The position numbers and the translations under genes are program-made. The notes under the pieces are model-generated. The model was given only the letters and a program-made list of their open reading frames with translations. It was not told the DNA's origin and ran no database searches. From the NCBI GenBank assembly GCA_033239525.1, contig BSYO01000003.1:2102001-2166000 (forward strand): a DNA stretch of 64,000 nucleotides. Reading direction: 5' to 3'. This stretch comes from Nepenthes gracilis. Taxonomy: Eukaryota > Streptophyta > Magnoliopsida > Caryophyllales > Nepenthaceae. Numbering within the stretch: the stretch's first letter is position 1; every line of letters starts with the position of its first letter. Below are positions 44,959-56,619 of the stretch, piece after piece.

Positions 44959-46311
44959 TGATGCGTACCTGGATCCGGCTTCGAACGAATTCGGATCTCT
45001 TCTGGATGGTTTGAACCGACTCCGTTCACTGAGCACAAATCCTGCACACCACTAAATAAATGAGAGGTCAGCGTTAACGGCGGGATGTAATCCCACCGAT
45101 AACACTCCGACGCTCAGTCGACCAATCGGCCTTGATGGAAGGAATCAGAAAGTAAGAGAAAGCTATCAAAGAGAAATGGAGTGTCTTGTTCCAGATGTCA
45201 GAAAGGTGCAAGTCCTTTCTCGTATCCGGATGGTGGGAAGGCAGAGAACGTGTGTAAGAACCCGTTCGTTGCCTTGGAGTTGAAGTGTGTTTGAGAGTTT
45301 GGCTGCCCGGAAATCCGAAGTGGTTTCTCAGAGCACTCAGGATTTTCTGTCTCTGTTGTTGCTTTTAGAAAGAGTCTCCAGTATGCCAGTGTTTAAGAGA
45401 GAGAGTTGTCAGTCAGCCTCCTCCAGAAAGCGTCAATGTGAGCATTTAAGAGAGCGTTCTCTGGATGCTGGATCCAGGGCCTCTTTTATGGCAAAGATGG
45501 TGATCTTCCTTCTTTGGAAGGAATCATCCCCATCGTGATCTGTGGCCGGCCTTCCTTTTGGAGGCTGATGCCTGTTGCCCAATTGTGGTGGATTGTTTCC
45601 TTCGAAGGCAGTCAACCGCTTTCCAAGTTAACCTTCTTCCTTACTATGGTTTTTGGGCCGGTGAGGAGTTGGAAGGATCTCGCGCCTTCCTTATTTGAAG
45701 GGCGCCAATCTTGCCGATATTCCCTTTAAGATCGTGGAATATCCTTCAAGATCGTGGTCGCTTTGTTATGAGTGATGGGCCTAGCGGTCGGAGCCCATCA
45801 CTTGTTAGAAAGCTTTCCCGGGGCCCAATGTGCGAGAGAGGACCGGTCAACGCGGGGTTGGCGCTGCGTGAGTGTTGGCCGCCCTCATGGAAGGCGTCCG
45901 TCGTTGGACTCCATTTGGGCTATGGGCACGAGTTGGTTTGGCCTATCAGTAGAAGGGGCCGTTTGGGCCCGAGATGTAGAAGCGCAGGCAGCCAACATTC
46001 GAGTTGGCCCACAAATTGTTGCCGCCGTAGAGACGAAGAGAGTGTGGCGGGCGGCCAAGTGATGGGTCGTGTGGCTTTGTATGGAATAGGCGATTAGTGT
46101 TGCAAAACTGGAAGCCGAACAAATTAGTGGCCAACGTTGGCCGTTTGTGAAAGCGGGAGGATGGCTATCTGGGACAGTGGCCAACGCCGACATCCGTCTT
46201 CCCGCCTCTTCGATTCTTGCCCATCCTCTTATTGGGCGTTTAAACGTTGGCCAAGCGTTAATGAGAACCCGATTGACCTTTTTGGCCATTTCATTATTGG
46301 TGTACCCATCA
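44959..46311 (-). mobile_element. TE7: solo LTR of a Tat/Athila-like gypsy element
   Basis: 1353 bp with TG...CA ends between AAAAT duplications and no internal region. On the minus strand it begins TGATGGGTACACCAATA, like TE8's LTR start TGTTGGGTACCAATA, and ends GTACGCATCA, like TE8's GTACGCAACA. It contains GAGCGTCGGAGTG, a motif common in plant gypsy LTRs. No second copy of this LTR is in the window. Solo LTRs arise by recombination between the two LTRs of an element. Confidence 0.82.
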
Positions 46312-46316
46312 AAAAT
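46312..46316. repeat. TE7 target-site duplication, right copy (AAAAT)
   Basis: Identical to 44954-44958. Confidence 0.75.
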
Positions 46317-47257
46317 AACCATAGGTAATATAAAATTTACTTGCCCATTTTATGCTGACAACTTAATCTAGATAAATAAATAAATATTATATTATATTAT
46401 TTAATGTATTTTATAGGATAATAGTCAAGAAATATAAATTATAAAATTGACTTCTTTGATTACTATCAAAATTATCGATATGAAAAACTTGTATTTGTAG
46501 GGCACATTTGACATGAGAATAAAACTCAACTAGTCAAATATTTTTCGTTAAATTCAGCTGCTTTTTTTCTCTTTTTCATTTTAAAGTATTAATTTTTATA
46601 TTTTTATCTAATAATAATAATAATAATTTGAATTTAAAAAAAAATGACAAAAAAAAAAAACACGAAGCAAAACAGCGGTAATTAAGGCCGTTGACCCTTA
46701 ATAAGGCGTAGCGTCACGTCAATTTCTGCACGTGCAACGTGTGCGGGTGTGCTGAGAAACAGCAACAGGAGGCGGCAGCAGCAGCTGTTCCGGCCGCTGT
46801 CTGCTTCTAATTGAAAGACCGCGCAGCTGCACAGCTTTCCTCGAACTTTCTCGAATTTCAATGTTTTTATTTTCCCTCCGTCCCAATCCAATTAAACGCA
46901 TTTGTCATAAATTGTTTTAATTTTTATTCTTTTGCAATAAAATAATAGATCTCAATTTAATTTTTTTAATAATGACGTATTTTAATCATAATTTTTATAT
47001 TTTATTATATAATTTTAATTATAAAAACTATTTAAAATTAAAATTTTTTACCTTTTATTTAATCAATTATAAAAATCTTAAAATATAAAAATAGCATAAC
47101 GAGTTTCAAATTTAATCGTTTTTATTACCCAGAAAAATAATTAAGTAAATAAAAATAAACTTCTTCTCATTGGGCGGGTGATATGTCCCATGCAACACAT
47201 GTCATACATGCATCATCTTTGCCACCGGATTGAAGAGTCTCTAGTTTTTAAAGAGAG

Positions 47258-47405
47258 AAAAAGAATTATTTTTAAAATTTATATTATTTATTTTTAACTA
47301 AATAATTATAATATAATTATTTAAAAAAATATATAAAATGAATTAAAATAATAACTATTTAGTTAAAAATAAATAATTTAAATTTTAAAAATAACTTTTT
47401 TTTAT
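47258..47405. repeat. AT-rich foldback palindrome (MITE-like)
   Basis: Arms of about 50 bp (47258-47308 and 47350-47402) are inverted complements with only a few mismatches, sharing TTATTTTTAAAATTTA and ATTATTTATTTTTAACTAAA, around a loop of about 40 bp. The full RNA or single strand would form a long hairpin. No clear target duplication was established. Confidence 0.8.
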
Positions 47406-47939
47406 TTTTTTAATGAGATGTAGGTTCCCTTGTCGACTTTGCTACCACCCAAGCCTAATTGCAAGGCTTTTAAGGCTATAAATTTACCAACGGTTAAGTA
47501 TTTCAAATAATCATATTTTCATTTTTTTAAAAAAAACATTTATATTATAATAACTATTTACTTATCATTTAAAATTTTTCAGCTGTAACACAACGTTTAA
47601 GATTATCAATTAGCTTCTTTTATTTTCAAGATAACGTTTTAACGTCACTGTCTAAGCAATAAATAAAAATAAAAAAGGATTTACCATATTTTTATTAAAC
47701 GTTGTTCGAATTCCTTCTTTATTTTTTGCAATTTTTTTTTTAATTTCTTACCTAATATATAAAATAAAAAACGTTGTGTTGAAATAAATAAAAATTAGAG
47801 TATATGTAAAAATATTGTGCTACAAAATGGACAAAATATAAGACTTATGTTCAAATTTTATTATATTTATAATTAATTAAGTTAATAATGGTAAATTAAG
47901 GTTAAAAAAGAAAAAAAAAATTAGTTATACAAAAATAAA

Positions 47940-48660
47940 TATAATTAGGGTTTTAATTATCTATTTCTTTAGCCAGTAAAATCATATTGATTCATGGTCC
48001 CTAAGAAAATTTCATAATTAAATATGAATTTATATAGCATATTTTGACTATGCACTAAAATGTTAAATTTAAAAATCATGTATAATTGTTATGCAAGTTT
48101 AAGCCATTACAATTGAAATTTGTCAATTATTCTTTTCAATATGTTTTAATACAAATTATGTGTTAAATTATAAAATTATTAATCATACTGAATTTTTAAT
48201 TTACTCCTATTTCTATTTTTTATTAACCCTTTTATATTAGAGGTTCGAGTACTTGTAGAATGAGTTGTGGATTAAATGAAAAGTTGTTCAAAGAGATTAG
48301 AATTGGAATTATGGAATATATGGTGTTGTATGTTAATTTTTGAACCGTAGTTTAATATTTATATTATTCAAAAAATAGTTTGTAAATAATGAGATGAATG
48401 TTGGCTTATCTAATATCATGTGGATGTAGTTTACTTTGATTTTATTTAAATTAGATGTGACTCTTTACGTAAGATTCAATATCATATTTTGGTTGGTATT
48501 CGAAGTCACCTGATGATATGGTATTTTGAGTCTTATAATCTGATTAAATATTTTTCATACTTTGGTCCATCGATATATTGACATAAAGTTCATATCCATG
48601 ATTAATTAGATTATAAATTGAATAATTATTGATGTCGATAATTATTAATGACGAGATTTA
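47940..48660 (+). repeat. degenerate LTR-like segment, copy 1
   Basis: Shares ordered blocks with 49920-50950: TTTTAATTAT(C/T)(T/C)ATTTCTTTA, then a TTTTTATTAACCC...GAGGTTCGAGTACTTGTAGAATGA-like stretch, then ACGTAAGATTCAATATCA and a region ending GACATAAAGTTCATATC. Diverged, with many indels. Confidence 0.45.
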
Positions 48661-48970
48661 GTTTTAAGACAAGATAAAAAAATTAATAAAAAACTCAACC
48701 ATAATTAAGATATTTCGTATAGTCAATTATTTTGTAAGGCATGAGTTCTTGATTTTGTAAAGTATAAAAAACTCAACCATCTACTTGACGTCTGAAGTAG
48801 ACCCGACTCACACCCGAATGCCAAAAGCTACAGGTCAGCACTTCAGATTCGCTCTAGGGGCGCTTGAGCGGTCGTTGGCAAAAACTCAGCACTTGGTATA
48901 TACCTGAGCCATGTCTAAGCACAACCAGGTTGCCTGATGCATGCTTGATTCGAAGCTCGGATGCCGTACT

Positions 48971-48980
48971 GTATAAATGG
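48971..48980 (+). promoter_or_regulatory. possible TATA box of a decayed LTR
   Basis: GTATAAATGG after a GC-richer stretch (48780-48960) and before a purine-rich leader (GAGAAGAGAGAGTG). It resembles an LTR promoter. No gene follows. Confidence 0.35.
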
Positions 48981-49919
48981 ATCACTCGAGCTGATTTCAG
49001 TCGTCTTTTTTGAAGTTTTATAGAGAAGAGAGAGTGGGATAAGGAGAAAAGAGAGGAGGTCCAAGAAGCTTAAATTCTGTTGATCCAAGCTAAATTTTGG
49101 TAAGAATTATGTCAATATAAGTGCACACTATGCTTTTTTGGCATTGTTGCTATTTTTTGTTGAATTTTATATTTCTTATTTCATTATTCATGCATGCTAT
49201 AATTTTCAAAACTATAGTGATATTATTTAACATGCATGTGTATTTTTTTTAAGTTTGTTCTAAAAGTGCACGAATTCATATCTAAATTTAGGTATATGGT
49301 TTAACATTGTTGAATTCTGCATTTTATCTCTTATGTATGTCTAAAAGCATGATAAAATACCTCTACATATCTAAATTTCGTATGTAATATTCTTGAATGT
49401 TTATAAATTGTTAAACCTAAATTCCTACATGTCAAATTAAATTCTATATGTTCTGAAATATGGCTAAAACTTTATGCATATTTTGTTAAATTTTACTAAT
49501 TTTTGTACAATTTTTACTAAAACTTTCTACACTATATACAAAATTAACTTCCAATATGTTAAAAATTCATCATAGCATGAGTCGAACAAAAAGTATAAGT
49601 TCTCTATGATATAAAATTACAAGAATTAAGTAAGAAACTCAACAAATATGTCAAAGAACATGATCATTCTCTGAGAAAACTAATAACTATGAAAAAAGTA
49701 TGGAGTTTTTCTAAAAATAAGTATTAGACCATGGCTATATTTTAGATGGTGGTATATTATGGCATTCCTTAATATATTATTATGATATATCGATATCCAA
49801 ACCTATTATATGTGGGTAAAAAGCCGTATCCGACCATATTTATAGGTTGATATATAGATAACCTACTTTCAGATTTTAAATAGAAGCATATAACCTTTGA
49901 TTGAGTGTGAGTATATACA

Positions 49920-50950
49920 ATTTGAATTTTAATTATCCATTTCTTTAATCGGTATAGCTTATTGGCAATGACCCGTAAAAAAAATCCGAATTACATATGT
50001 TTTGATAATTTAAATTCAATAAGAATATGATAAAAAATCTAAAAATGTATAATCTGAATTTCTTGTACAAGTTTTATAAAAATTTCATGACATTGCATCC
50101 GACCATGATCTTTAGTCCTTCAATTATATTTTTACTATAAAGATATGTATATATTCATTATTATTTAGTACCTTACTGAGTTTTTAACTCACAAATTTGT
50201 TATTTTTCTAACCCCCTTCAAATAAGAGATTCGAATATATGTAGGATGACCAAGAATTAACGAAGAATCAAGGAAAAAGTTCAATTGAGAATTTTAATGT
50301 CCATTACGCAGTTGTATTATGATTTTAAGTTAATGTTAGATCATTGTTAATGATGTATTAGAAAATTTGGCAGTACTTAACAGTCTAAATATTGTATCAT
50401 AACTTTTGGATGACAGATTAATGCTTTGTGTTGAGTTTGAAAAGCATCTCGATTATATTTTTGGACGGCGTTAGAATGTCTCAGAATATTGTATTATATT
50501 ATCGGTCAGCTCCAAATTGATGTATGTTGTAGAATGATTTTTCGGACAACGGTTGTTATGTTATGATGTGTGATGCATGATCAGATAGCCAGTTATGTTT
50601 GGGATTGTTATTGTTAAAGTCTTAAAATTATTTCGGATAATCTGGTGATTGGTGTTTAGTTATCAAATTATGATTTATACTTTATTTTTGCAGTTTGTAA
50701 ATTCTAATATTTGTATTGAATAGGCATTTTTTCTTACATAAGGTCTGACATCACATTTTTTAGTTTGTATTGGAGCCACCTATTAACATAGTACTTATTA
50801 GATTTGTGCATTGATTAACTTATTATATTATAGTCAATTGAGATATCAACGTAAAATTTACGTCAAAATATTAAATAAAAAATAATTAAATTAATTAATA
50901 ATATTTAATTAAGAGTTAGTAACCGGATTGGTGTTTGGGACGTAACATAT
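49920..50950 (+). repeat. degenerate LTR-like segment, copy 2
   Basis: Diverged counterpart of 47940-48660, with GAGTTTTTAACTCAC, GAGATTCGAATATATGTAGG and ACATAAGGTCTGACATCAC in the same order. Long chromovirus LTRs often contain a comparable GAGTTTT(G)AACTCAC stretch, which is the basis for calling it LTR-like. Confidence 0.45.
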
Positions 50951-51450
50951 TTCAATCAAAATATTGATAAGGCTTTATTCTTAGGTAAAAGTTATAAATA
51001 AATTATTGGCAGGTGCAGTATAAAGATTTACGGGGGTCGAATACAAATGACTTCACGATTAATTAAAGCAAAATTATGTCACGACAAAGAAGATACGCAA
51101 AGAAGAACGTTGATTGTCGGCTTTTGACAAATCATCTTAGTGGTTATCATCGATTAGATTCAATGTTATAAAATTATAATATTAATGCTACGCCAACAAC
51201 CAATGAAATAAGTCGTTTAGTAGTATTAAGTATACTAAATAGGTTGGTTATGTGCAAAATCATAACTATAGCCTATGAATATTATAATTTTTTCGTGATG
51301 ATTAAGAATGCTAAATAAATAATAAGATTACAAATAAAATTAACCAATTAGATAATCATAATTACTCAATAATAATATTTAAATAAGTTAAGAAAAAAGA
51401 TCACATAATTATCCCTAAAAACATGCTCAACACTTCTATAAATACAGACC

Positions 51451-52315
51451 TGTTGCGTACCGATTTTCGGGGTCCGGAGCAACATAAGAGCTTGGAAGTT
51501 CGGGATTAGAGAGATGGAGAGATTGAGACCAGATTTTACGTGGAAAACCTCCCCTTAAAATGAGGAGGAAAAACCACGAGGCTTGGAGCCTGAGAAAGAT
51601 CTTCACTATCGTTGGTTGGTTGTGTACAAAAATACAAGATAGGGAGAAAACCCTTTCTTTTCCTTCTTTTATCTCTTTTCTTCCTGGTTAGGGAGAAAGA
51701 TCTTAAAAGATCAAAAATACTCCAAGAGATGTCGAGAGAAAGTCCAATGGGGGATCCCCTCCTTTTGGGCTCTAAGTAAGTATTTATAGGGGAATGTGGT
51801 GGTTGAAGTGCCCACGTGCCTGCTGGTGCCTGCAGGGAGGCCGTCCTCCTGCCCTGCTGACATAGCCATGCCGTGTCAGGCATGCTGGCGTGTCCAGGAA
51901 GTTAGCTTCCAACGGCGCTGACTGGCCATACCTTGTCAGGAATGTCAGTCTTGAAGTGACAAGGCATGTTCTGAGGTTTGGTGGTGGCGTGACGGATAGG
52001 TTGCGTGTTCTTTGATGACTGTGAAGCTGAGCTGGCGTTCTCGGACATCTGGGATAGTCCTCGTCCCTTTCTGGCTGCACCATCCTTTGGATGAGTTCGC
52101 GTACTATATGCCCCATGTGCTTGTTCTCGGACGGGATGAGAGGGTTCTCGGTCGTTGACTGTATTGCTGACCTGCTAAGGGCTTTTGGGCCCATTGTGGA
52201 ATGTCCTGGGCCTTTTATACCTTCCGCGTGGACAAACTGGAAACCTGGGCTTCTCGGGTCAAGTACTCGTCCTTTTGCCCATTCTTTTAAGGTCCCCGGG
52301 TATTGGTACCCAACA
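51451..52315 (-). repeat. TE8 3' LTR
   Basis: 865 bp, TGTTGCGTACCG...GTACCCAACA, highly similar to 56712-57561. A minus-strand TATAAATA box is at about 51780-51788. Confidence 0.95.
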
Positions 52316-52331
52316 ACTAGCCCCCCATGCC
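52316..52331 (-). other. TE8 polypurine tract
   Basis: GGCATGGGGGGCTAGT on the minus strand abuts the 3' LTR. Confidence 0.82.
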
Positions 52332-52825
52332 AAAGGGCTCGAAGTCCTCGACCGTTTGGCATGTCCTCGTAACACAACCTTCCTTCCTGATGGCATTTCC
52401 CATGAGAATCTGTCCGTGCGCATAATGACCGTCCGAGGAATGATGACGCTTGAAGGCCCATCTTCCAACTTAGTCCGAGATGTATTGTGTCCTCGGGTTT
52501 ATGGCCAACCAATATTTGAAGCAGTGATGTCCGGGAACTCCTTTGGGTCCGAGGATTTGTAGCGCCACCGTTTTGGGCTTCTGCAGAGCATTAAATGCGT
52601 GATTGACAAGCTATGTACACCTTGGGAAGGCAAAGGTCATTGTTTCCTGCCGTCGAATGTCCAGGCGACGCGTGGCTAGGGCAATGATGGCACCCTTTCA
52701 AATTTTTAAACCTATAAATGGTCTTCTTTCCTCACAGAGCCGTTTCTGCCCGTTTCCCTTTCGTTTTCTCTTCTTTGCGTTGTCTTTCCATTGAGTTCCT
52801 CGTGCTTTTTCACCTTCACTTTCCA

Positions 52826-54043
52826 ATGTCGAGGGCGCACGGAGTGAGGGAGATTGCTTCTCAATGACTCTTGATAAGTTTCGAGGATTCGAGCTCGATA
52901 TCACATCTCGGAATCCATGGGCGTGCTCATTAGGGGAGCGAGAGGATAGGGCGTTGTTCCTCAGACGGCTTCATCACCGTTTACGAGGTCCATCTCAAAG
53001 GCGGGTTGCGGTTCCCACCGCCAGCAGAGCTTTACGAGCTTATGAGGGCATTTGGGATACCTTTCGCGAGACTTCAGCCGAACGCGATAAGGTATTTAGT
53101 CTCCTTGTGTGTTTTCTTGAGATGCCGTAAGAAGCTTTTGAGTGCCACCACCGTCAAGGTTATGTTTCGTTTTACGCATAACCTTGACTGGATTACCATG
53201 ACTCCGCGTCCGGAGTTCTCACTGATGTGCGCGGGCAATCCTGACTCCACCAAGCGGTGGAAGGATAAATACTTTTTCCTCGGAGTTCACCAGGAATGGG
53301 CCATCCCTGTTGGCTGGGGGAAAGTGGCCAGCAGGTGGTGTTCTGAGCCTTCGCTGAAGGACAGGGAAATTGCGAAGGAGTCCGCGGACCTGGTGCTTGC
53401 GAACCTTGGGGGCTTCCATGAAGATAAACGCAATATTTGGTTGTCGCCTGAAAAGTTTGCAGAGGTTAAGTGGGAACCTCAGGTTGAAACCTCTGCTGCA
53501 GCCCCGTCCAAGAATTCTAAGAAAAAGAGGCCCAGTGGGAGTACGCGGCCTCTGAGGATAGGAAGTTCGGCCGGTCTCTCGGAAAGGAGAGCTACGACCG
53601 AGAGCTCTAAGCGTCCGGCCGCCCTTGTCGAGTATCCTTCTTCTGATGACGACGACGATATTTTCGACGTTATTGTTGAGGACGTGGTTGCCCCTCTTTC
53701 CAAGAGGGCGAGGACCGTTACTTTGCCAGAGTCCTCGGGGATGGAAGGCCTTGCCCTGGCGTCCTCATCTGGTCCTCCTGCTGGGTCCTCGGGGACAATT
53801 CCCCTGACTTCGGAGGTTTCGGGCCCCCAGTTGCATTGTGATGACCCTGCTCCCGTTATTCCTGCGGATCTTCCATGTGGGGCGTTGGAGATGATAAATC
53901 AGTCCTCCGAGGATATGGCAGGCGTAGAGCTCTTCTGCCCGGGCGCAGAGAGGGAGACAATGGCTGAAAACTTGAGAAGAAATGGGCCGAGGAATTTGTG
54001 GTCGATTCGATGTCCTCGGATCCTTCCGAGCATCCCGTTATAG
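52826..54043 (+). CDS. TE8 antisense gene, N-terminal and middle parts (Transposase_28-like)
   Basis: Best preserved copy of the antisense gene. An ATG at 52826 starts MSRAHGVREIASQ before a stop; from 52939 the frame is open to 54043 (about 367 codons). First comes a folded region: GFITVYEVHLKGGLRFPPP, AFGIPFARLQPNAIRYLVSL, then NPDSTKRWKDKYFFLGVHQE. This resembles the plant putative gypsy-type transposon domain (PF04195, Transposase_28). A Lys/Ser-rich linker follows, then an acidic run SSDDDDDIFDVIVED and the basic motif PLSKRART, close to PLIKRMRT in TE4. It may be a nuclear protein; this is inference. It runs against the direction of the element. Confidence 0.75.
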
Positions 54044-54510
54044 TTCAAGTTCACCTGGTGAGTTCCATGAAGAAGGCGAGGAGGAGCTGCGGCGTCTTTT
54101 ATTTTGTTGAGTCTTGGGCGTTACTCCTCATGATGACGTTCCTTTACCTCGGGCAGGCCGAGTTTTTTGTGGTGCTGTCCGCGAGGCCCAACCGTCCGAG
54201 ACCGGTGGGGGAGGCCACCGTGAGCGGTGGCTTGCTCGTTTCCAGTGCCTTCATTGTTTTTTGAGCATCTAGGCCTTACCTTTTTCACTGTGTTCTAACG
54301 ATCTTTGCCTTTTTTGATGCGGCTCCAGGATGTTCTTTGATAGGATCAACATAATAGCCGGAGGGTTGCTCAGGGCTTTTCGCAAATGGAGGCCCTAAAG
54401 TGCGCAGGCAGAGGCGCTGTAGTCCGAGATGGAGCTAGCCGAAGCGGAAGAAAAATAGCCTCATTGGAGGACACCGTGAGGATTTAGCGGGACCAGGCCA
54501 GTGCTTCAAG

Positions 54511-54879
54511 ATGAGACTCTATTACTTGGAGGAGAAGTTGAGGTCTTCCATATCGCCCGCGCAGATTGGGGCTGCCCTGGAGAGCAAGTACTGGGACGGC
54601 GTCAATATGTGTCGCCGAGTGTTGCACGTGATCAATCCGCGGTTCCCGGGCGTTTTACTTAACCCACGAAACGCCAATGCCGTATCGGTGGCGGACTTGT
54701 ACGGGATTGCCGGGAGGCCCTTTTCCAGCTCTTCTCAGCCAGGGCAGCCTCGTGACCCATTTCCTTCGGAGCCTCCAGGACCAATTGACTTGGCGAGGAC
54801 TTCAGGGCTCCAGGAACTCGAGCTTCCGATGCCTTCTCAACAGGCAGAGTGTTCGGGGAGCCAGCCCCCAGCGTCTTAG
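54511..54879 (+). CDS. TE8 antisense gene, C-terminal part
   Basis: Open 122-codon frame ending at a TAG at 54877-54879. It starts with a helix-prone stretch (RLYYLEEKLRSSI) and then ESKYWDGVNMCRRVLHVINP, PRNANAVSVADLYGIAGRP and a Pro/Ser-rich end GSQPPAS. The same blocks occur in TE5 (35021-35425) and TE4 (20120-20225). Between 54043 and 54511 the frame is lost; a donor-like CTGGTGAGTT near 54057 and an acceptor GGCTCCAG near 54330 suggest an intron. Confidence 0.65.
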   Translation: MRLYYLEEKLRSSISPAQIGAALESKYWDGVNMCRRVLHVINPRFPGVLLNPRNANAVSVADLYGIAGRPFSSSSQPGQPRDPFPSEPPGPIDLARTSGLQELELPMPSQQAECSGSQPPAS

Positions 54880-55019
54880 GTTTTCTTGTTTTTGTTCGCT
54901 TTTGTGTACACGTAACTTTTGACGGAATAAGACATAAAATTTTTGACAATGTCTGGCTGCGCATCTTTCTTGCTTTTCGTTAAACCTTGTTCTCTAGTGA
55001 CATTTGGATAAAATCAAGT

Positions 55020-55600
55020 CTTCGAATTCGACCTGTCAGGCCTCTCGGACGGAACTCAGTTTCTTTGATTTCGACCTCTCGCGCTGTTCGGACGGAATCG
55101 AGTTTTTTATTACGACCTCTTGGGCCGCTCGGACGGAACCGAGTTTTTGATTACGACCTCTTTGGCCGCTCGGACGAAACCGAGTTTCTGTTGCCTGACC
55201 CCAAGGGTCCGCCTCTGGGGCTGCTCGGTTGGCGCCGAGTCTTTGCTTACGACCTCTTGGGCCGCTCGGACGAAACCGAGTTTCTGTTGCCTGACCTCAA
55301 GGGTCGCCTCTGGGGCCGCTCGGTTGGCGCCGAGTCTTTGTTTACGACCTCTTGGGCCGCTCGGACGAAACCGAGTTTTTTATTACGACCTCTTGGGCCG
55401 CTCGGACGAAACCGAGTTTTTATTACTACCTCATGGGCCGCTCGGACGAAACCGAGTTTCTGTTGCCTGACCTCAAGGGTCCGCCTCTGGGGCTGCTCGG
55501 TTGGCGCCGAGTCTTTGCTTTTGACCTCTTTGGCCGCTCGGACGGAACCAAATTTTTATTTCGACCTCTTCGGCCGATCGGACGGAACCGAGTTTCTTAA
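55020..55600. repeat. TE8 tandem array of hairpin units
   Basis: Irregular array of two unit types. One is GACCTCTTGGGCCGCTCGGA followed by CG(G/A)AACCGAG, the complement of the TE5 unit. The other is TGACC(T/C)CAAGGGTC and GCTCGGTTGGCGCCGAGTC. Both contain a short inverted repeat ending in CTCGG/CCGAG. It lies between gag and the antisense gene. Confidence 0.92.
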
Positions 55601-55662
55601 TTGTCATTCAGGGAGTCTTAGAATAATTCTCAGTAGTTTTAATGAATGGATGTTTTCATTGA

Positions 55663-56619
55663 TCAGGACGTGTCACACCGTGTGGCCTCTTGGGCCCTTT
55701 TAAATTCTCTCGTTACATTAGTCAGTGAACCCCAGTCTTGGTGGTCTCTTGCTTCTCCCTTGGATCTTTGACAATTATGTCCAGTACTTAGCCTTGCCAG
55801 CACTGGCGCTGCTAAGAACGAGTCATGCGATCCCGGCCTATCCCCGGCTTCGCCTCGGGAGTGGAGTGGCGTGACAGGTTGTGTCCGGTCCTGGGCCGGG
55901 CCAGTCGTGGAGGAACGGTCAAGATGGCCTTCCGCCGCTAGACGATTGATCTCTGCCTGAAGCTTCATGCAGTCCTCAGTGTCGTGGCCATGACAACAAT
56001 GGTAATGACAATATTCCCATTGGTCACCTCCTTCTGGGTTCTTCAAGGCCCTGGGCCATCTTAGGAACTTCTCGTCCTTGATCTGCCTCAGGATGTTGGT
56101 GATAGAGTCAGTGAAGGCCAATGGGCCTGAGTGTTTTTCTTCCCCAAGGACCATTCGCTCGGGCTTATCGCGCCCGGACGGTCTTTGGGTCTTTTGGTGG
56201 GCGCTCGCCCTTCTCCCTCCTTCCCCTTTCCTCGGGGGCAAGGAGTCTTTTGGTTCTTCCGGCTGAGTAGCTTCGCCGGCCTTGTGTCCAAAGACAGTCT
56301 TCCAGAGCCTCTTGAGCCCCTCCTTGATGGGGCCTCGGGCTCAGTAGATTTCTTCTTGTTGAGGTAGTCCCTCGGCTCACCAGAACTCAGGGGCGGTCCG
56401 CGCTCCCGAGACTTGGTGGGTGGACGCGAGCTCGTGGTGTTTTCCTCTGGACTGCTCGTACACCCTTTCGCGTAAGGTATGGATGGTTCTTGAAAGGTTA
56501 TCCACCTTCTGTTCTAGCCTTCGCATGTTGGGACCGCCATTCCTCGTGTTGCCTGACTGGAGACACCTGTCAAAGTGCTCGTCCTCTCGGGCGGACGTGC
56601 TGTCTCGCCTGCTCATCAT
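55663..56619 (-). pseudogene. TE8 gag, capsid domain deleted
   Basis: Frame 56377-56619 holds a coiled coil (MRRLEQKVDNLSRTIHTL). Frame 55663-56241 continues with QRPSGRDKPERMVLGEEKHS, FLRWPRALKNPEG and the zinc knuckle YCHYHCCHGHDTEDCMKLQ, then AEINRLAAEGHLDR. The central retrotransposon capsid block seen in TE9 (PDPMDHLNMFREH) is absent between them. Downstream of the knuckle no protease motif follows. Confidence 0.8.

Larger units (their letters stand above)
46317..51445. other. AT-rich spacer between TE7 and TE8
   Basis: About 5.1 kb without a protein gene. It contains a GC-richer patch (46690-46860) of no clear identity, a foldback palindrome (47258-47405) and two diverged related segments (47940-48660 and 49920-50950) that look like old LTR pieces. 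Confidence 0.55.

Noticed and set aside
51784..52512. 242-codon minus-strand open frame across the TE8 PPT and 3' LTR, partly repeated at 57411-57878
   Set aside because: It is conserved only because the LTR and PPT region are duplicated; it crosses the LTR promoter region and has no known domain.
54987..55703. 238-codon open frame of repeated LGRSDETEF-type peptides in TE8
   Set aside because: Same reason as the TE5 array: it is repeat translation, not a recognisable gene.
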